DNA from: Deinococcus sp. QL22
Lineage (GTDB): Bacteria > Deinococcota > Deinococci > Deinococcales > Deinococcaceae
Assembly: GCF_023370075.1 (NCBI RefSeq)
Contig: NZ_CP097149.1
Location: forward strand, 1,267,501 to 1,331,500
Length of the DNA stretch: 64,000 nucleotides
Reading direction: 5' to 3'
The notes beneath the pieces are model-generated. The model made no database searches. It saw only the letters and a program-made list of their open reading frames with translations, and had not been told where the DNA came from. Made by a program: the position numbers and the translations under genes. Shown one piece after another: positions 1 through 11,000 of the stretch; the stretch's first letter is position 1; each line of letters begins with the position of its first letter.

Positions 1-426
1 CACAATCTGGCGTACTGGGGCAACCGCTTTTACCTGGGCCTGGGGCCGGGGGCAGCGGGCCACTATCCGTTGGCAAAACAGCCGGTGGAAAAACAGGGGG
101 CAGAAGGCGAGGCGGAATTGTTAGGCCAGCGCCGCACCAATCTCCATCTGCATGAGTGGCTGACCGGGGCGCAAGGCGAGACACTTCCTATAGATGCCGA
201 GGAGTACGTGACCGACGCCCTGTTCATGGGCCTGCGGGTACAGCAGGGCATCAGCCTGAGTGACCTGATGCAGCGCAGTGGACTGGACGTGGCCGGACGC
301 TATGCCAAGCCGATCAAGGCCAACATAAAGCGGGGCTTGTTGGCCTTGGAAGGCGACACGTTGCGGGCTACGCCCCAGGGCTGGTGGGCGCTGAACCGGG
401 TGATTACGGACTTTTTGGAGGAGTAG
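1..426 (+). CDS. hemW: HemW-type radical SAM heme chaperone (C-terminal part)
   Basis: The frame is open from the first base and ends at a TAG, so the 5' end lies outside the window. The visible 141 residues carry the late HemW signature [17 protein letters not shown], followed by the family's C-terminal winged-helix-like region ([14 protein letters not shown] ... [19 protein letters not shown]). HemW proteins resemble coproporphyrinogen oxidase HemN but are thought to deliver heme to respiratory enzymes. The radical-SAM CX3CX2C motif would lie upstream and cannot be checked. A perfect hairpin follows the stop. Confidence 0.8.
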   Translation, partial: HNLAYWGNRFYLGLGPGAAGHYPLAKQPVEKQGAEGEAELLGQRRTNLHLHEWLTGAQGETLPIDAEEYVTDALFMGLRVQQGISLSDLMQRSGLDVAGRYAKPIKANIKRGLLALEGDTLRATPQGWWALNRVITDFLEE

Positions 427-456
427 AGCAACAGGAACTGCAATTTGGATAAGAAC

Positions 457-503
457 AGTGGGTGAAGGGCAAGAACATCCAAGCTCTAAGCCCTTCACCC
501 ACT
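457..503. terminator. Perfect hairpin between convergent genes
   Basis: A perfect 14-bp inverted repeat (457-470 with 490-503, arm AGTGGGTGAAGGGC) with a 19-nt loop sits between the convergent hemW and apgM stops. There is no long T-run on either side, so it may be a bidirectional terminator or an mRNA 3'-end stabiliser. Similar gene-end palindromes occur elsewhere in the window, for example at 45772-45825. Confidence 0.6.
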
Positions 504-528
504 TCCTACTGACCTTGTTACCGATTGT

Positions 529-1761
529 TTACGCTCCGTATTTGTTCAGTTTCAGCGCGTTCGCCATCAATAGAGGCATGATGTCCGTGCCTTTGCGGAG
601 GCCCAGGCTGCCCCGTCCAGCTTCTTCTTCGGTGTAGCGGGTCGCCACGTCTTTACGGCCATGCTCGCTGTGAATCAGGAATGGGACGGGGTGCCAGGAG
701 TGGCTGGCGAGCTTGCTGGGCGTCGAATGATCTCCCACGATGCACAGCACGTCGGGCTTGAGGGCCAGCAGTTGGGGCAGCAGTGCGTCAAACAGTTCGA
801 TCTTTTTGACCTTGGCCGCAAAATCGCCGTCTTCGCCCGTGGAATCGGTCTTTTTGACGTGGAAGTAGAAGAAGTCGTACTTGGCCCAGTTTTCGGTCAG
901 GGCGGCAACTTTGCCTTCCAGAGCGTCTTCGTGGCCCTCTACGGGCAGCACATCCATCCCGACCAAACTGGCGAGTCCCTTGTACATGGGATAGCTGGCG
1001 ATACAGGCCGCACGCAACTGGTAGGCGGCATCGAAGGAGGGGAAGTGGGGCACATCGCTGTAGCCCCGGAACAGCACGCCGTTGACCTGAGTTTCGGCGC
1101 TGAGGGCGGCTTCGGCGCGGGCCACGAACGTATTGACCAAGTGGGCTGTCTTGTCGCTGGCCGGATCTTGGGCCACTGCGGTCATAGGCTGCACGCCCGT
1201 ATCCTGCGGGTCTACGTCGCTGATATTCGCGCCAAGTGGCACGCCCCCCACCGCCCGGAACACCACCACGAAACGGTGCTCGGATTCGGTGTAGATCTCC
1301 ACGGGCGTACCGTCAATTTGGGCAATGGCTCCACGCAGCTTGGCCACAATTTCCGCGTTCTTTTCATCGCTGGGGCGTCCGGCGCGGCGGTCATTCACGA
1401 TTCGGCCTGCGCTCAGGGTGGCGAAGTTGCCGCGCACGGCCACGTCTCCGGCCCCCAGCTTCACGCCGATGCCCACAGCACTCAGAGCGCCGCGCCCCAC
1501 CACGTAATGCAGCGGGTCGTAGCCGAACAGGCTGAGGTGGCCGGGGCCGCTGCCGGGGGTGATGCCTGCACCCACCAGTTCCGCCAGCCCAAGCTGTGAA
1601 GCTGCGGCCAACGCATCCAGATTCGGCGTTTTGGCGGTGGCCAGTTCGGTGTCGCCGCCGAGTGTCAGGGGCAAGCCGCCCACGCCGTCCAGCACCACCA
1701 TCAGGATTTTGCTGTCGGTTTTCTTGGCCAGTCCGCGCACGGTATCCAGAAGATCGCTCAT
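529..1761 (-). CDS. apgM: 2,3-bisphosphoglycerate-independent phosphoglycerate mutase, archaeal type
   Basis: A 410-residue alkaline-phosphatase-superfamily enzyme interconverting 3- and 2-phosphoglycerate in glycolysis and gluconeogenesis. Metal-ligand motifs are visible: VVLDGVGG near residue 25, the nucleophile region [14 protein letters not shown] near residue 70, and the C-terminal block [16 protein letters not shown]. The length matches the aPGAM family rather than the roughly 510-residue GpmI. The start is supported by TACACT ending 7 nt before the ATG, a leaderless-type promoter. Some members of this family are annotated as phosphonopyruvate decarboxylase-related, but the metal motifs here favour mutase. 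Confidence 0.9.
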   Translation of the reverse strand: MSDLLDTVRGLAKKTDSKILMVVLDGVGGLPLTLGGDTELATAKTPNLDALAAASQLGLAELVGAGITPGSGPGHLSLFGYDPLHYVVGRGALSAVGIGVKLGAGDVAVRGNFATLSAGRIVNDRRAGRPSDEKNAEIVAKLRGAIAQIDGTPVEIYTESEHRFVVVFRAVGGVPLGANISDVDPQDTGVQPMTAVAQDPASDKTAHLVNTFVARAEAALSAETQVNGVLFRGYSDVPHFPSFDAAYQLRAACIASYPMYKGLASLVGMDVLPVEGHEDALEGKVAALTENWAKYDFFYFHVKKTDSTGEDGDFAAKVKKIELFDALLPQLLALKPDVLCIVGDHSTPSKLASHSWHPVPFLIHSEHGRKDVATRYTEEEAGRGSLGLRKGTDIMPLLMANALKLNKYGA

Positions 1762-1918
1762 GCCAGAAAGTGTAACTGTTACACCCTCAGGAGCGGTCAG
1801 GGGTCTAGGGGAAGGGCGTCTAGCGGTCTAAGCAGGGCACTCGCTTCGCTCGCTCACTCCTCTACATCCGTAGCTTTACGAGTCCCAACCCTTCCCCCTC
1901 AAGATAGAGGGCTTTCAA

Positions 1919-2590
1919 TTATTCAGGCCGCGCAAACTGGCCTTCTTCATCCAGCGCGGGGTAAGCCTCGCCGCGCTCGCGGTAGCCGGCGGCCAGATCG
2001 GGATAGCCCCACTCGAAGGCAATCCGGGTCAGATCATCCGGTGCAAGTTGGGGCGTGTCGTACATTCCGGCGGCGAGGCGTTGGCGTTGGGCTTCAAACA
2101 GGATCGTGGCCGCCGCAACCGACACGTTCAGGCTCTGCACCATGCCAAACATCGGGATGATGATGTTGCCATCTGCCGCTTCCGCCGCCGCATCGGACAC
2201 ACCCCATTTTTCTGCACCTAGCAGCACGCAGGTGGGCCGGGTGTAATCGGGGGTGCGGTAGTCCACGCTGCGCTGGCTGAGGTGGGTCGCCAAGACCTGT
2301 ACGCCCTGCGCCTGCAACTCGCGCACGGCACTCACGGCGTCGGCGTGTGGCTGCACCTTCACCCACTTGTGGGCGCTGCCCGACGTGGCCTCGTAGGCGC
2401 TGGAGCCGAAGCTGGGCATCTCGCCACTTTTGGGCGGCACGGCGTGGGCGGTCAACACGCCCACCGCGTCGCAGGTTCGCAGGATGGCGCTGAAATTGTG
2501 GGGCTTGTTGACCTCGTCCATCAGGACACTCAGGGTCGGCTGGCGCTTGCCCAGCACCCGCATGATTTTTTGAAAGCGCTCGGGCGTCAT
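1919..2590 (-). CDS. trmH: tRNA (guanosine-18-2'-O)-methyltransferase, SpoU/TrmH family
   Basis: A 223-residue SPOUT methyltransferase expected to methylate the 2'-OH of G18 in the tRNA D-loop using SAM. The three knot motifs are present: [18 protein letters not shown] (motif 1, residues about 28-45), [11 protein letters not shown] (motif 2) and [17 protein letters not shown] (motif 3). The [10 protein letters not shown]-terminus is typical of TrmH proper. TACCCT lies 8 nt upstream of the ATG, inside the 31-nt gap after the ASCH gene, so it probably has its own promoter as well as read-through. Confidence 0.92.
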   Translation of the reverse strand: MTPERFQKIMRVLGKRQPTLSVLMDEVNKPHNFSAILRTCDAVGVLTAHAVPPKSGEMPSFGSSAYEATSGSAHKWVKVQPHADAVSAVRELQAQGVQVLATHLSQRSVDYRTPDYTRPTCVLLGAEKWGVSDAAAEAADGNIIIPMFGMVQSLNVSVAAATILFEAQRQRLAAGMYDTPQLAPDDLTRIAFEWGYPDLAAGYRERGEAYPALDEEGQFARPE

Positions 2591-2621
2591 AAGGGGTCAG
2601 GGTAACCCACCAGTAGAGAAA

Positions 2622-3245
2622 TCACACCAGTTGTGCAAGAGCCTGCTCAACGGTGGTCACAGGAACACGAAAAATTCCGGCTGCCCCTTTGTACGGGATG
2701 GGAACCCGAAAACGCCGTGGATGGGCCAACAACCATTCGTAATCCTCATTTTCTGCGTTGTAGAGGCACTCTACGACATCTACTATTCCCACCAGTGAGC
2801 CGTACGGCAATTCTTCCGGAGAGGCGATGTCTGCTTCGGCAAACACTTCGGGCGCTTCGCGGGTATTTGAGGCGTGTAGTAGCAGTGGCCCCGATTCTTT
2901 GACCTGCCAAGATCGATATTCAATATTTTTTGCACCCTGAAAAATCCGTTCGATATGTGGCTGGCGAATGCTCAGCGCCCGCAAACTCCTGGCAGAAGCC
3001 TCTATTGGCATTGGCGAGGGCAATGTGGGGAACGCTCGATAACCCTCGACATCTTTGAAGACAAGATGTACAGTCTGTATGCTATATCCGGCCTCACCAA
3101 GCCGTTGTACAACAGCTTCCATCTGCTTCTCAGTGACAGGCCGCTCTCCGAAATACCCATTGAGCGTGACGGCGTCTAGCTCAAGCTGCTCGACCTCTTC
3201 CAGATCGCTCAAAAGCAAATCCAAGCCTTCTTTGATCCTTGTCAT
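2622..3245 (-). CDS. ASCH domain protein
   Basis: A 207-residue protein. The C-terminal 120 residues look like an ASCH (PUA-like, RNA-binding) domain: ALSIRQPHIERIFQGAKNIEYRSW, then GPLLLHAS and GSLVGIVDVVEC. The N-terminal 85 residues are acidic and helical and match nothing I recognise. The start is backed by GGAGGC 4 nt before the ATG. It lies 33 nt downstream of the photolyase gene on the same strand and 31 nt before trmH, so it is probably co-transcribed with the photolyase. ASCH domains are linked to RNA modification or translation, but the substrate is unknown. Confidence 0.75.
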   Translation of the reverse strand: MTRIKEGLDLLLSDLEEVEQLELDAVTLNGYFGERPVTEKQMEAVVQRLGEAGYSIQTVHLVFKDVEGYRAFPTLPSPMPIEASARSLRALSIRQPHIERIFQGAKNIEYRSWQVKESGPLLLHASNTREAPEVFAEADIASPEELPYGSLVGIVDVVECLYNAENEDYEWLLAHPRRFRVPIPYKGAAGIFRVPVTTVEQALAQLV

Positions 3246-3278
3246 TTTGCCTCCATGCGCTTTATTGATAACTTCAAT

Positions 3279-4631
3279 TTACGCCCACCGCCGCGCATAG
3301 GCATCTGCATCAAATTTGCGCTTCAGGCCGCCCGCATTCATGTAACGCACCGTGCCAAAAATTGGGCGGCGTGTCCACGGACGGTCATGCAGCCCAAACA
3401 CCCAGCTGATGCCCGCGAAACTGTTGGCGTTGCGGCCATCTTGCTCGTAGCGGTTGTTCAGGGCGATCAGGTGGGCGTGCGCCTCACGGGGCGTGGCCGT
3501 CCATTCCAGAACCTTTTTGCCCCAGTACATCCGCATGTAGTTGTGCATCCGCCCGGTTCTGACCATCTCGTTTTGCGAGGCGTTCCAGTACGGGTCATGC
3601 GTTTCGGCGCGGTCAAGCTGCTCGCGGGTGTACAGGACTTCGCGCCTGTCTCCGGCGTGGTCTTCCAGCGTTTTCTTGGCCCAGTCAGGCAGGCCGTCGT
3701 AGGTGTCGTAGTGCGGGTTGTACTGGCAAAGGTTGAAACTCAGTTCGCGCCGCACGATCAGTTCTTCCAGAAAGGTGTCGGCCCCCGGCCCACCGTGTTC
3801 GCGGGCGGCCAGCGCCGCCGTCAGGGGCGAGAGTTGCCCGTAATGTAGGAAGGCGCTGAGGCGGCTGCTGCCGTCCTGCGTGGGATCGCTGCGGGTGTCG
3901 GCGTACCCGGCGAGTTGCTGGCCCACGAAGGCGCTCAGGCGGGCCAAGGCAGCCACCTCTCCGCCCGTCTCACGGCTGAGGCCCACACTGAAATCCAGCG
4001 GCAGGGTCTTCACAGTGGCCGAGGGATCAGAGACATCCAAGAGGGGCAGCACGAGGTCGGTGGGCCAGCCCTGCATCTGCCGCTTCAGCTCATGCGTTTC
4101 CAGAGGCACAAAATAGTCGTGCCAGAGGCGGTGAATCTTGGGCCGAATGGTGCGGGCAGCGTATTCCTGCTTGGGGCTGACGGTCTGTACGGGAATCAGG
4201 GCCTCGGCTTCCACCTGCACCAGCGGCACGGTCAGGCGCTCTGCGAGGGTCGTGCGCCATTCGCGCTGAATTCGCAGATATCCCCGGTCTGTGACCACCA
4301 ACGCCGCGCCCGCCGAGGCCGCCAGCACCACATCGGGCGGAGAGCCGAGGCGCACGCTGAAGGGAATCCCGCGTGCCGCCAAGCCCGCCGAGAGGTCGCG
4401 CAAGCCTTCCAACAGGAATTGATAATGGCGGCTATTGGCCTCCGGAAAACTGGGTGTGAGGCCGAACACGGCGGCGAGTGGCAGCCCAAGTCGGTTGGCC
4501 TCCCGAACCGCGTATTCCAGCGCGTGATTGTCGGTGACGCGCACGCTGGCCTGCACCCACAGCAGCACAAATCCGCCCCGACTATCCGGCCCGCCCGCCC
4601 GAAGTTGCTGCACCCGCGACTCGTGAATCAT
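3279..4631 (-). CDS. phr: Class II deoxyribodipyrimidine photolyase
   Basis: A 450-residue FAD flavoprotein expected to repair cyclobutane pyrimidine dimers with blue light. The N-terminal Rossmann domain begins VLLWVQASVRVTDNHAL. The C-terminal FAD domain carries class II hallmarks: ELIVRRELSFNLCQYNP, THDPYWNASQNEM, GRMHNYMRMYWGKKVLEW and an RPIFGTVRYMN end. I chose ATG 4631 because the frame further upstream (Ser/Pro/His-rich) does not look like photolyase. CACAAT lies 6 nt before that ATG, a poor but possible -10. It heads a probable operon with the ASCH gene. The class is clear; dimer specificity is inferred from family. Confidence 0.9.
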   Translation of the reverse strand: MIHESRVQQLRAGGPDSRGGFVLLWVQASVRVTDNHALEYAVREANRLGLPLAAVFGLTPSFPEANSRHYQFLLEGLRDLSAGLAARGIPFSVRLGSPPDVVLAASAGAALVVTDRGYLRIQREWRTTLAERLTVPLVQVEAEALIPVQTVSPKQEYAARTIRPKIHRLWHDYFVPLETHELKRQMQGWPTDLVLPLLDVSDPSATVKTLPLDFSVGLSRETGGEVAALARLSAFVGQQLAGYADTRSDPTQDGSSRLSAFLHYGQLSPLTAALAAREHGGPGADTFLEELIVRRELSFNLCQYNPHYDTYDGLPDWAKKTLEDHAGDRREVLYTREQLDRAETHDPYWNASQNEMVRTGRMHNYMRMYWGKKVLEWTATPREAHAHLIALNNRYEQDGRNANSFAGISWVFGLHDRPWTRRPIFGTVRYMNAGGLKRKFDADAYARRWA

Positions 4632-5012
4632 GCGCCGATTGTGCCGCGAAGGGGTGGGAGCGGATGGTGGGGAATAGTGCGGGTGTGGGATGGATCGTGG
4701 AGTGAATAACTTGAGTGGCTGTGTCGAGAGCTTGGTCTTCTTTGTGATAAACACAAAAGCACCACCCCCATCCGTGTGAGGCCCCAAGGTGCGTGCAACG
4801 CGCGGGCCACTTCCAGTTTAAAGACGATTGGCGATTCCGCTTCAGGTGAACGATTGAGCCGAGTGTGGACGCGACAAGATCAATGCTGCCGAGCGCAGCG
4901 ACAAACTCCCCTGATCTCTGTGGGGGCGGAGGCTGGGAGGTAGGGGAAGCCAACGCGGGACAAGCCCAAAAACCGCGTGCTGGACGAAGAATCGCCGCAG
5001 CAGGCCCAGACC
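4632..5012. other. 381-nt intergenic region upstream of the photolyase gene
   Basis: No convincing gene is visible; open frames here are short and Pro/Arg-rich. It separates the photolyase gene from the stop of the TRIC gene on the same strand and must hold the photolyase promoter. A partial copy of a dispersed motif, GGATCGTGGAGTG, lies near 4690; related palindromes occur at 29588 and 45772. Confidence 0.5.
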
Positions 5013-5669
5013 CTAGCCCCCCGGCAGCCGCCGAACCGGAAGCTGCACCCACCCCCGCCGAGACACCCAGCGCACCCCGATAACGACCAACGCCCCCGCC
5101 AACTGCGCCTGAAACGGCGTGACATGCGGATACAGCAGTAACACCGCCAACGCTCCCAAAGCCGCAGCGGTGGCATAGAGCTGGTCGCGGCGGTACATGA
5201 CTTCTGGCACTTCGTTGGCGATCAGGTCGCGGATAATGCCGCCGCCCACGCCGCTGAGCATGCCCACAAAAATGACGCCCAATGGCCCCAGCCCAAAATT
5301 AATGGCCCCGATTGCGCCTGAAGCGGCGAACAAGGCCAGTCCTACCGTGTCGAAGATATTGAGGGTGCGCTCAAAACGGGCCAGCCGTTCTCCGAAGGCG
5401 AAGGCCAAGCCTGCCCCGGCCAGGGCCACCCACAGGTAGGTTTCATCACGTAGAAAAAGGGGGGGCGTCTGGCCGGTGAGAGTGTCCCGGATGGCTCCGC
5501 CGCCGACCGCTGTGACGCAGCCCAGCACCACCACTCCGAACAAATCGAAGCGTTTGCGGACGCCCAAGAGTGCCCCCGACATGCTGAAGGCCAGGATGCC
5601 CAGCAAATCCAGCAATCTCAGGCCCAGTGCCAGCGTGACGGGCGGAATCAGTTCATGCACGCTCCGCAC
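5013..5669 (-). CDS. Trimeric intracellular cation (TRIC) channel family membrane protein
   Basis: A 218-residue integral membrane protein made of two homologous halves, each with a GGG-type kinked helix: [13 protein letters not shown] near residue 50 and [16 protein letters not shown] near residue 135. This is the UPF0126/TRIC fold, a homotrimeric potassium-permeable channel. About seven membrane helices are apparent. I chose the GTG start at 5669 because AGGAG lies 5 nt upstream; the longer in-frame extension overlaps the rpmF promoter region on the other strand and lacks family similarity. The physiological role in bacteria is unclear. Confidence 0.85.
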   Translation of the reverse strand: MRSVHELIPPVTLALGLRLLDLLGILAFSMSGALLGVRKRFDLFGVVVLGCVTAVGGGAIRDTLTGQTPPLFLRDETYLWVALAGAGLAFAFGERLARFERTLNIFDTVGLALFAASGAIGAINFGLGPLGVIFVGMLSGVGGGIIRDLIANEVPEVMYRRDQLYATAAALGALAVLLLYPHVTPFQAQLAGALVVIGVRWVSRRGWVQLPVRRLPGG

Positions 5670-5770
5670 TGTATCTCCTGCACTGGAGCGGGCCACACCC
5701 CGGAACAGCCCCTCACCACAGGGGAAAAGCCAATGCTGTCCTGCACTCCAAACCCTTACTCTGCGCGGCG

Positions 5771-5779
5771 TGCTATACT
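5771..5779 (+). promoter_or_regulatory. Extended -10 promoter of rpmF
   Basis: TGCTATACT gives an extended -10 (TGN plus TATACT at 5774-5779) about 120 nt upstream of rpmF. No clear -35 was identified. The same TGCTATACT string precedes tRNA-Arg at 17567, which suggests a shared promoter class for translation genes. Confidence 0.6.
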
Positions 5780-5900
5780 CCCGCCTGTTGTCTCTTCCGC
5801 CCGATGTTGGCCGCGCCCTCCGGCACACCAGCACGAAAACACCCCGGCGGGCAGAGCGCGCCCCGGCGAGAAACGCCGAGCGGCACAAGGAGAATCCAAC

Positions 5901-6083
<183 letters not shown>

Positions 6084-6103
6084 GGTCAGACTTCAAGTCA
6101 ACG

Positions 6104-6125
6104 CCCCCCAGTTCGGGGGGTTTTT
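6104..6125 (+). terminator. Intrinsic terminator of rpmF
   Basis: CCCCCC and GGGGGG arms (6104-6109, 6115-6120) enclose a 5-nt loop and are followed by five T residues, a classic rho-independent terminator. Confidence 0.9.
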
Positions 6126-6149
6126 GCTGTTTGGTGCAACGCACATAAG

Positions 6150-6469
6150 TCAGGGCAATCTGAATTCAAGCTCTAAACCATCGCCGGTGCTGATGACACG
6201 GTATTCCAGCCGCGCTTGCCCAAGCTGCGGCCAATACTCAGACTTGAGATCCGCGTAAAGCACCTGAATCTGATCCAAAATCCTGAACGCTCTGTCTTCT
6301 TCAACCTCAGTCTCTATAAAAAACATCTGGGTAGATGACGATTGGTGCTGAACGATCACCGAATTGATCTCTACATACACTTTGATGTCGTCTGAAATAA
6401 CCGCGTCAAGACGATCAATGAAACGGTTCAAGCGTTCAAGTCGCAAGGCCAATGGCAGCTCAGCCTGGT

Positions 6470-6473
<4 letters not shown>
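6150..6473 (-). CDS. Hypothetical protein coupled to carbonic anhydrase
   Basis: A 107-residue soluble protein with no family I recognise. It is predicted alpha/beta with many acidic residues and no signal peptide. The GTG start overlaps the stop of the carbonic anhydrase gene by 4 nt (GTGA), indicating translational coupling. Codon choice is less GC-rich at third positions than in its neighbours, hinting at a more recent arrival or low expression. Function unknown. Confidence 0.6.
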
Positions 6474-7204
<731 letters not shown>

Positions 7205-7274
7205 CTTAGGAGAACGGGGCTGCACCGGGTTTAGACAGCTCCCTGTTGCCGCCAGCCACTATGCTAGGAACATA

Positions 7275-7652
7275 ATGGACACACTCGACCCCACCCAGGA
7301 ACCCACACTGGCCGAACTGCTCGAGCGCTACGCCATGTTGCGCGACACCATGCTGGGTCTGGAAGCCGAAAAAGAGGCACTGGGCGTACAGATCAAGGCG
7401 GCACTTCAGACGGGTGAGCAGGCCGAGACCGACCTGTACCGCGCCACCCTGAAAGTTTCGCGTCGGGTCGAATATCCCGTAGAACGCTTCCGGGAAGTCT
7501 TTGGGGACGCCGCGGCGCTGGAGGTGGCGACCATTGACCGCAAAAAGGCCGAGGCGCTGGCCCAGGCCGGGGATCTGGACAAAAATATGTTGAGAAGCCT
7601 GAGCGTGGTGAAAGAAACTCAGGCATTGGTGTTACAGCCAAAAACGCGCTGA
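7275..7652 (+). CDS. Hypothetical coiled-coil protein
   Basis: A 125-residue acidic, largely helical protein without signal peptide or membrane segment. The middle resembles a short coiled coil (LLERYAMLRDTMLGLEAEKEAL). I do not recognise a family, although codon use is typical of the genome. ATG 7275 is preceded by AGGAA 5 nt upstream and by TATGCT further up. It is transcribed divergently from the carbonic anhydrase gene. Confidence 0.65.
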   Translation: MDTLDPTQEPTLAELLERYAMLRDTMLGLEAEKEALGVQIKAALQTGEQAETDLYRATLKVSRRVEYPVERFREVFGDAAALEVATIDRKKAEALAQAGDLDKNMLRSLSVVKETQALVLQPKTR

Positions 7653-7908
7653 AGCGTCATTGACCTTCGTCTGACAGGCCCGGCGCAGGCTCCAGCTGTA
7701 TGCCCTGCTCTATCCGGCCCTTCTGGTGTGGTGGCAATTGCCCAGCGACACCCTGATCTGGACACGGGCAGACAGGTAGGCCAGTTGCCCGGAAAAGAAG
7801 CTGGCTGAGGCAACAGTCCTGCGAGCCACGCTTCTTTAAACCACCCCAAGCGGGCCTGTAACGCCCCTCTCAGGTCAGATGAGAGCAGAGGCGTATTCTG
7901 TTTGGCGT

Positions 7909-8792
<884 letters not shown>

Positions 8793-8796
<4 letters not shown>

Positions 8797-9089
8797 ACCG
8801 GGTCAACGTCCCGGACGAGATTCGTCTGGCCTTTGCCAGCGGCGAGGAACGCCACGCCCTGACCCTGCTGCTGCGCGAGCGTGATCTGTATCCTGCCAAC
8901 TCGCGGGCCTGGGCCGAACTGGAGCGCCTGAGCGGGCTGGTCATGATTCATATGCTGCGTGAAGTGGAGGGCACCTTTGCGCTGGAGCGGGCCGATACAT
9001 TGCTGGACGCCCTCCCTGACGGCACGCCCCCGGTGCGCCGTGAAGACCGCCCGACACTGGCATGGCTGGAATCTGGAGAAGCAGACTGA
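8793..9089 (+). CDS. Hypothetical protein coupled to mqnP
   Basis: A 98-residue acidic protein, mostly helical, beginning at a TTG whose TTGA overlaps the mqnP stop. No other start codon exists near the frame start, so coupling decides the start. It is leucine- and arginine-rich ([28 protein letters not shown]), reminiscent of one tetratricopeptide-like hairpin pair. No family recognised; a role tied to quinone synthesis would be guesswork. Confidence 0.6.
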
Positions 9090-9122
9090 CGGAAACGCCC
9101 AGCGCCCGCTAGACTCCGGGGA

Positions 9123-9176
9123 ATGTCCGTCTTCCCCGCCCCGCTGCTCGCCCGCCCGACTCCGGAAACCGCGTGA
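9123..9176 (+). CDS. Possible 17-codon leader ORF
   Basis: TAGACT at 9110-9115 sits 7 nt before an ATG, the leaderless promoter pattern used by many genes here. That ATG opens a 17-codon frame ([17 protein letters not shown]) whose TGA overlaps the GTG of the following 150-codon gene (GTGA). Either this is a translated leader coupled to the next gene, or the two frames were once one gene and a base was lost or misread. Confidence 0.4.
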   Translation: MSVFPAPLLARPTPETA

Positions 9177-9625
9177 CGCTGGAAAGCTCCGAAACCGAAT
9201 TCGCCTCGCGCTATGCGGCTTGGGCGGCAGTGGGTCAGGTCTATCCGCAGCGAGAAGGCAGCCCTCTGCTGGAATTTTCGGCAGGCGGGCGGGTGCTCTA
9301 TCTGTTTGACCGCAGCGGCCCGTATACGGTGCGCCCCGGCCCCGCCAAACTGGTGGTTCACGGCATTCTTGATCTGGGAGCCACTGAACTGCGCCCCATA
9401 CCAGAATCGGGCCGCGAAGAATTGACCGTGGTCGGTATATCGGGGCTGGAAGGCATAGGCGAAGTGCTGGACGTGTCGCGCCGCTCCTGGGTGGTTCGGG
9501 CGCGGCTGCCACTGGTGCTGTCCAGTTTTACGCCGCTGCCCGATGCCCGACCCGGAGACTGGGTGGCCTTCCAGACGCTGCCCCTGCTACATGGGTTTGC
9601 TATAGAGCAAGACTCAGTGCGTTGA
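9173..9625 (+). CDS. Hypothetical protein
   Basis: A 150-residue protein rich in beta-strands ([39 protein letters not shown]), without signal peptide or membrane segment. No family recognised. The annotated GTG start is used only because no better in-frame start exists; the promoter upstream points to ATG 9123 in another frame. The stop lies about 140 nt before the IS630 left end. Confidence 0.55.
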   Translation: MTLESSETEFASRYAAWAAVGQVYPQREGSPLLEFSAGGRVLYLFDRSGPYTVRPGPAKLVVHGILDLGATELRPIPESGREELTVVGISGLEGIGEVLDVSRRSWVVRARLPLVLSSFTPLPDARPGDWVAFQTLPLLHGFAIEQDSVR

Positions 9626-9793
9626 AGCTTCGCGCCTAAACCCAGAAGGTCAGCCTTCTCAACGTTAACTTTCGCACAATTAAAGAGTTTCTTTACCTTC
9701 TGGGGCAAGTTAGATAGTCAGTAAAGCATCTAAACTTACTGTCTTCACGCGTAGCACTCGGTTTCTAAGTATATCCTTGCTAAGCTTTGAGGA

Positions 9794-10330
9794 ATGACTC
9801 CTCCAGCCCGACACCTGTCGCTGAGTTCCGAAGAAGATGCGGCCCTGCGCAAGCTCGAACTGGGGGCGGGGATCAACGTCAAAGTTCGTCTGCGAGCGAG
9901 CATTGTCCGTCTGAACGCCAGTGGGATGACCGTACCGCGCCTCGCACAGCATTTCGGGCGCAACCCACAAAGCGTTCACAATGATCTGGACCGCTATGAA
10001 CAGCGTGGCATCCCCGGATTGATGGATGGCCGGTCTTCGGGGCCGCCGCGCCGGGTCACCCCAGAGATGGACCAGTACCTTCAGGAGCGACTGGCTGAGC
10101 AACGGCTCTGGAACAGCGACCTCTTAGCCGAAGCGCTCCAGGAGCGCTTCGGCATCACGGTCAGTCGAGACGCGATCCGCGTCCGACTCCTGGCGCTGGG
10201 CTATTCGTGGAAGCGGGGACGCTACGCCCCGGGTCAGGTGCCTGACCCAGATGTCATTCATGAGCATCAAGCGTCGATCGAGACGCTAAAAAAGGGGCAT
10301 TGGATGGCAAACTCACCCTCAAGTTTTTAG
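9794..10330 (+). CDS. IS630 transposase, N-terminal frame (orfA)
   Basis: A 178-codon frame holding the helix-turn-helix DNA-binding region (MTVPRLAQHFGRNPQSVHNDLDRY, residues about 45-68) and a second HTH-like segment before residue 140. At 10288-10294 the zero-frame codons CTA AAA AAG form the slippery heptamer A AAA AAG. A -1 slip there joins this frame to the catalytic frame; without it translation stops 12 codons later. Confidence 0.85.
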   Translation: MTPPARHLSLSSEEDAALRKLELGAGINVKVRLRASIVRLNASGMTVPRLAQHFGRNPQSVHNDLDRYEQRGIPGLMDGRSSGPPRRVTPEMDQYLQERLAEQRLWNSDLLAEALQERFGITVSRDAIRVRLLALGYSWKRGRYAPGQVPDPDVIHEHQASIETLKKGHWMANSPSSF

Positions 10331-10841
10331 ATCAGACCGGCTTGTCACTGATGCTGTCGGTCACCAATTCCTGGTTCCCACGGGGTTCCGGACGGCAGTT
10401 CAAAGTGCCCACGCGCTGGGGATCTCAGGACGGATCAACCTCATTGGTACGCTGGCCGTGGACGCCCAAGGTGAGCATTTGGCGGTGCGGCAGTTGACCG
10501 CGTCTTGCACGCAGGATGATGTCATCGCTTATCTGGACACCCTCGCTGAACAGTCTGACGACGCGCAGCGTCGTTCAGGAACCGCTCGGTTGACGGTGGT
10601 GATGTTGGACAACGCCTCATTTCATCGCGGTCAGGCGATTCGAGCACGAGAGCCGATCTGGGCTGCCAAGGGGATGCTCCTTCGATATCTCCCAGCGTAC
10701 TGCCCCATGCTCAATCGCATTGAAACGACTTGGCGCAGACTCAAAGGATTCTTGATGCCTCGGCGGTGTTACGACACCGTCAGCGAACTCCAAGCGGCCT
10801 TGTTGATCGCCCTCCAAGCCCTCGGAGCCACCCTGATCTAA
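10294..10841 (+). pseudogene. IS630 transposase catalytic region (orfB), frameshifted
   Basis: After the -1 slip the frame reads GALDGKLTLKFLDQTGLSL (first catalytic Asp) and continues to PTRWGSQ near 10428, where it runs off into an unrelated frame and stops by 10497. The proper sequence resumes in another frame as GRINLIGTLAVDAQGEHL and continues with MLDNASFHRG (second Asp) and LNRIETTWRRLK (Glu) to TAA 10839-10841. One base missing near 10423-10427 explains the break. No active transposase is expected unless a second recoding event occurs. Confidence 0.8.
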
Positions 10842-11000
10842 AACTTAACAAGGATGTACTTAGTACGCCTGCATTGCCTGAGAGGCCTGGAGAGGTAAAG
10901 CTTAAATGAGAGTTTTCTGACAGTGTTCTGAATGGTGGTGAGATGAAGACGATATGGGCTTTACGTGAGGAGAAGGCTGAGGCATCATCAAGCTATCCCT

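Larger units (their letters stand above)
9768..10860 (+). mobile_element. IS630-family insertion sequence with intact ends, decayed transposase
   Basis: A 1093-bp element flanked by TA on both sides (9766-9767 and 10861-10862), the expected IS630 target duplication. The left end AGTATATCCTTGCTAAGC and the reverse complement of the right end AGTACATCCTTGTTAAGT form imperfect terminal inverted repeats of about 24 bp. It encodes a two-frame transposase with DDE residues and an A6G slippage site, plus a second, apparently disabling frameshift. It sits between a hypothetical gene and the cyclase gene and interrupts no recognisable gene. Confidence 0.9.

Noticed and set aside
4788..5052. Extension of the photolyase frame and other open frames upstream
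   Set aside because: Ser/Pro/Arg-rich, no family similarity, no start signal; ATG 4631 fits the family start.
7673..7788. Coding-like frame on the + strand (RLQLYALLYPALLVWWQLPS and onward) after the 7275 gene
   Set aside because: It has plausible codon use and a stop but no start codon after the preceding TGA; too short to call, possibly an old remnant.
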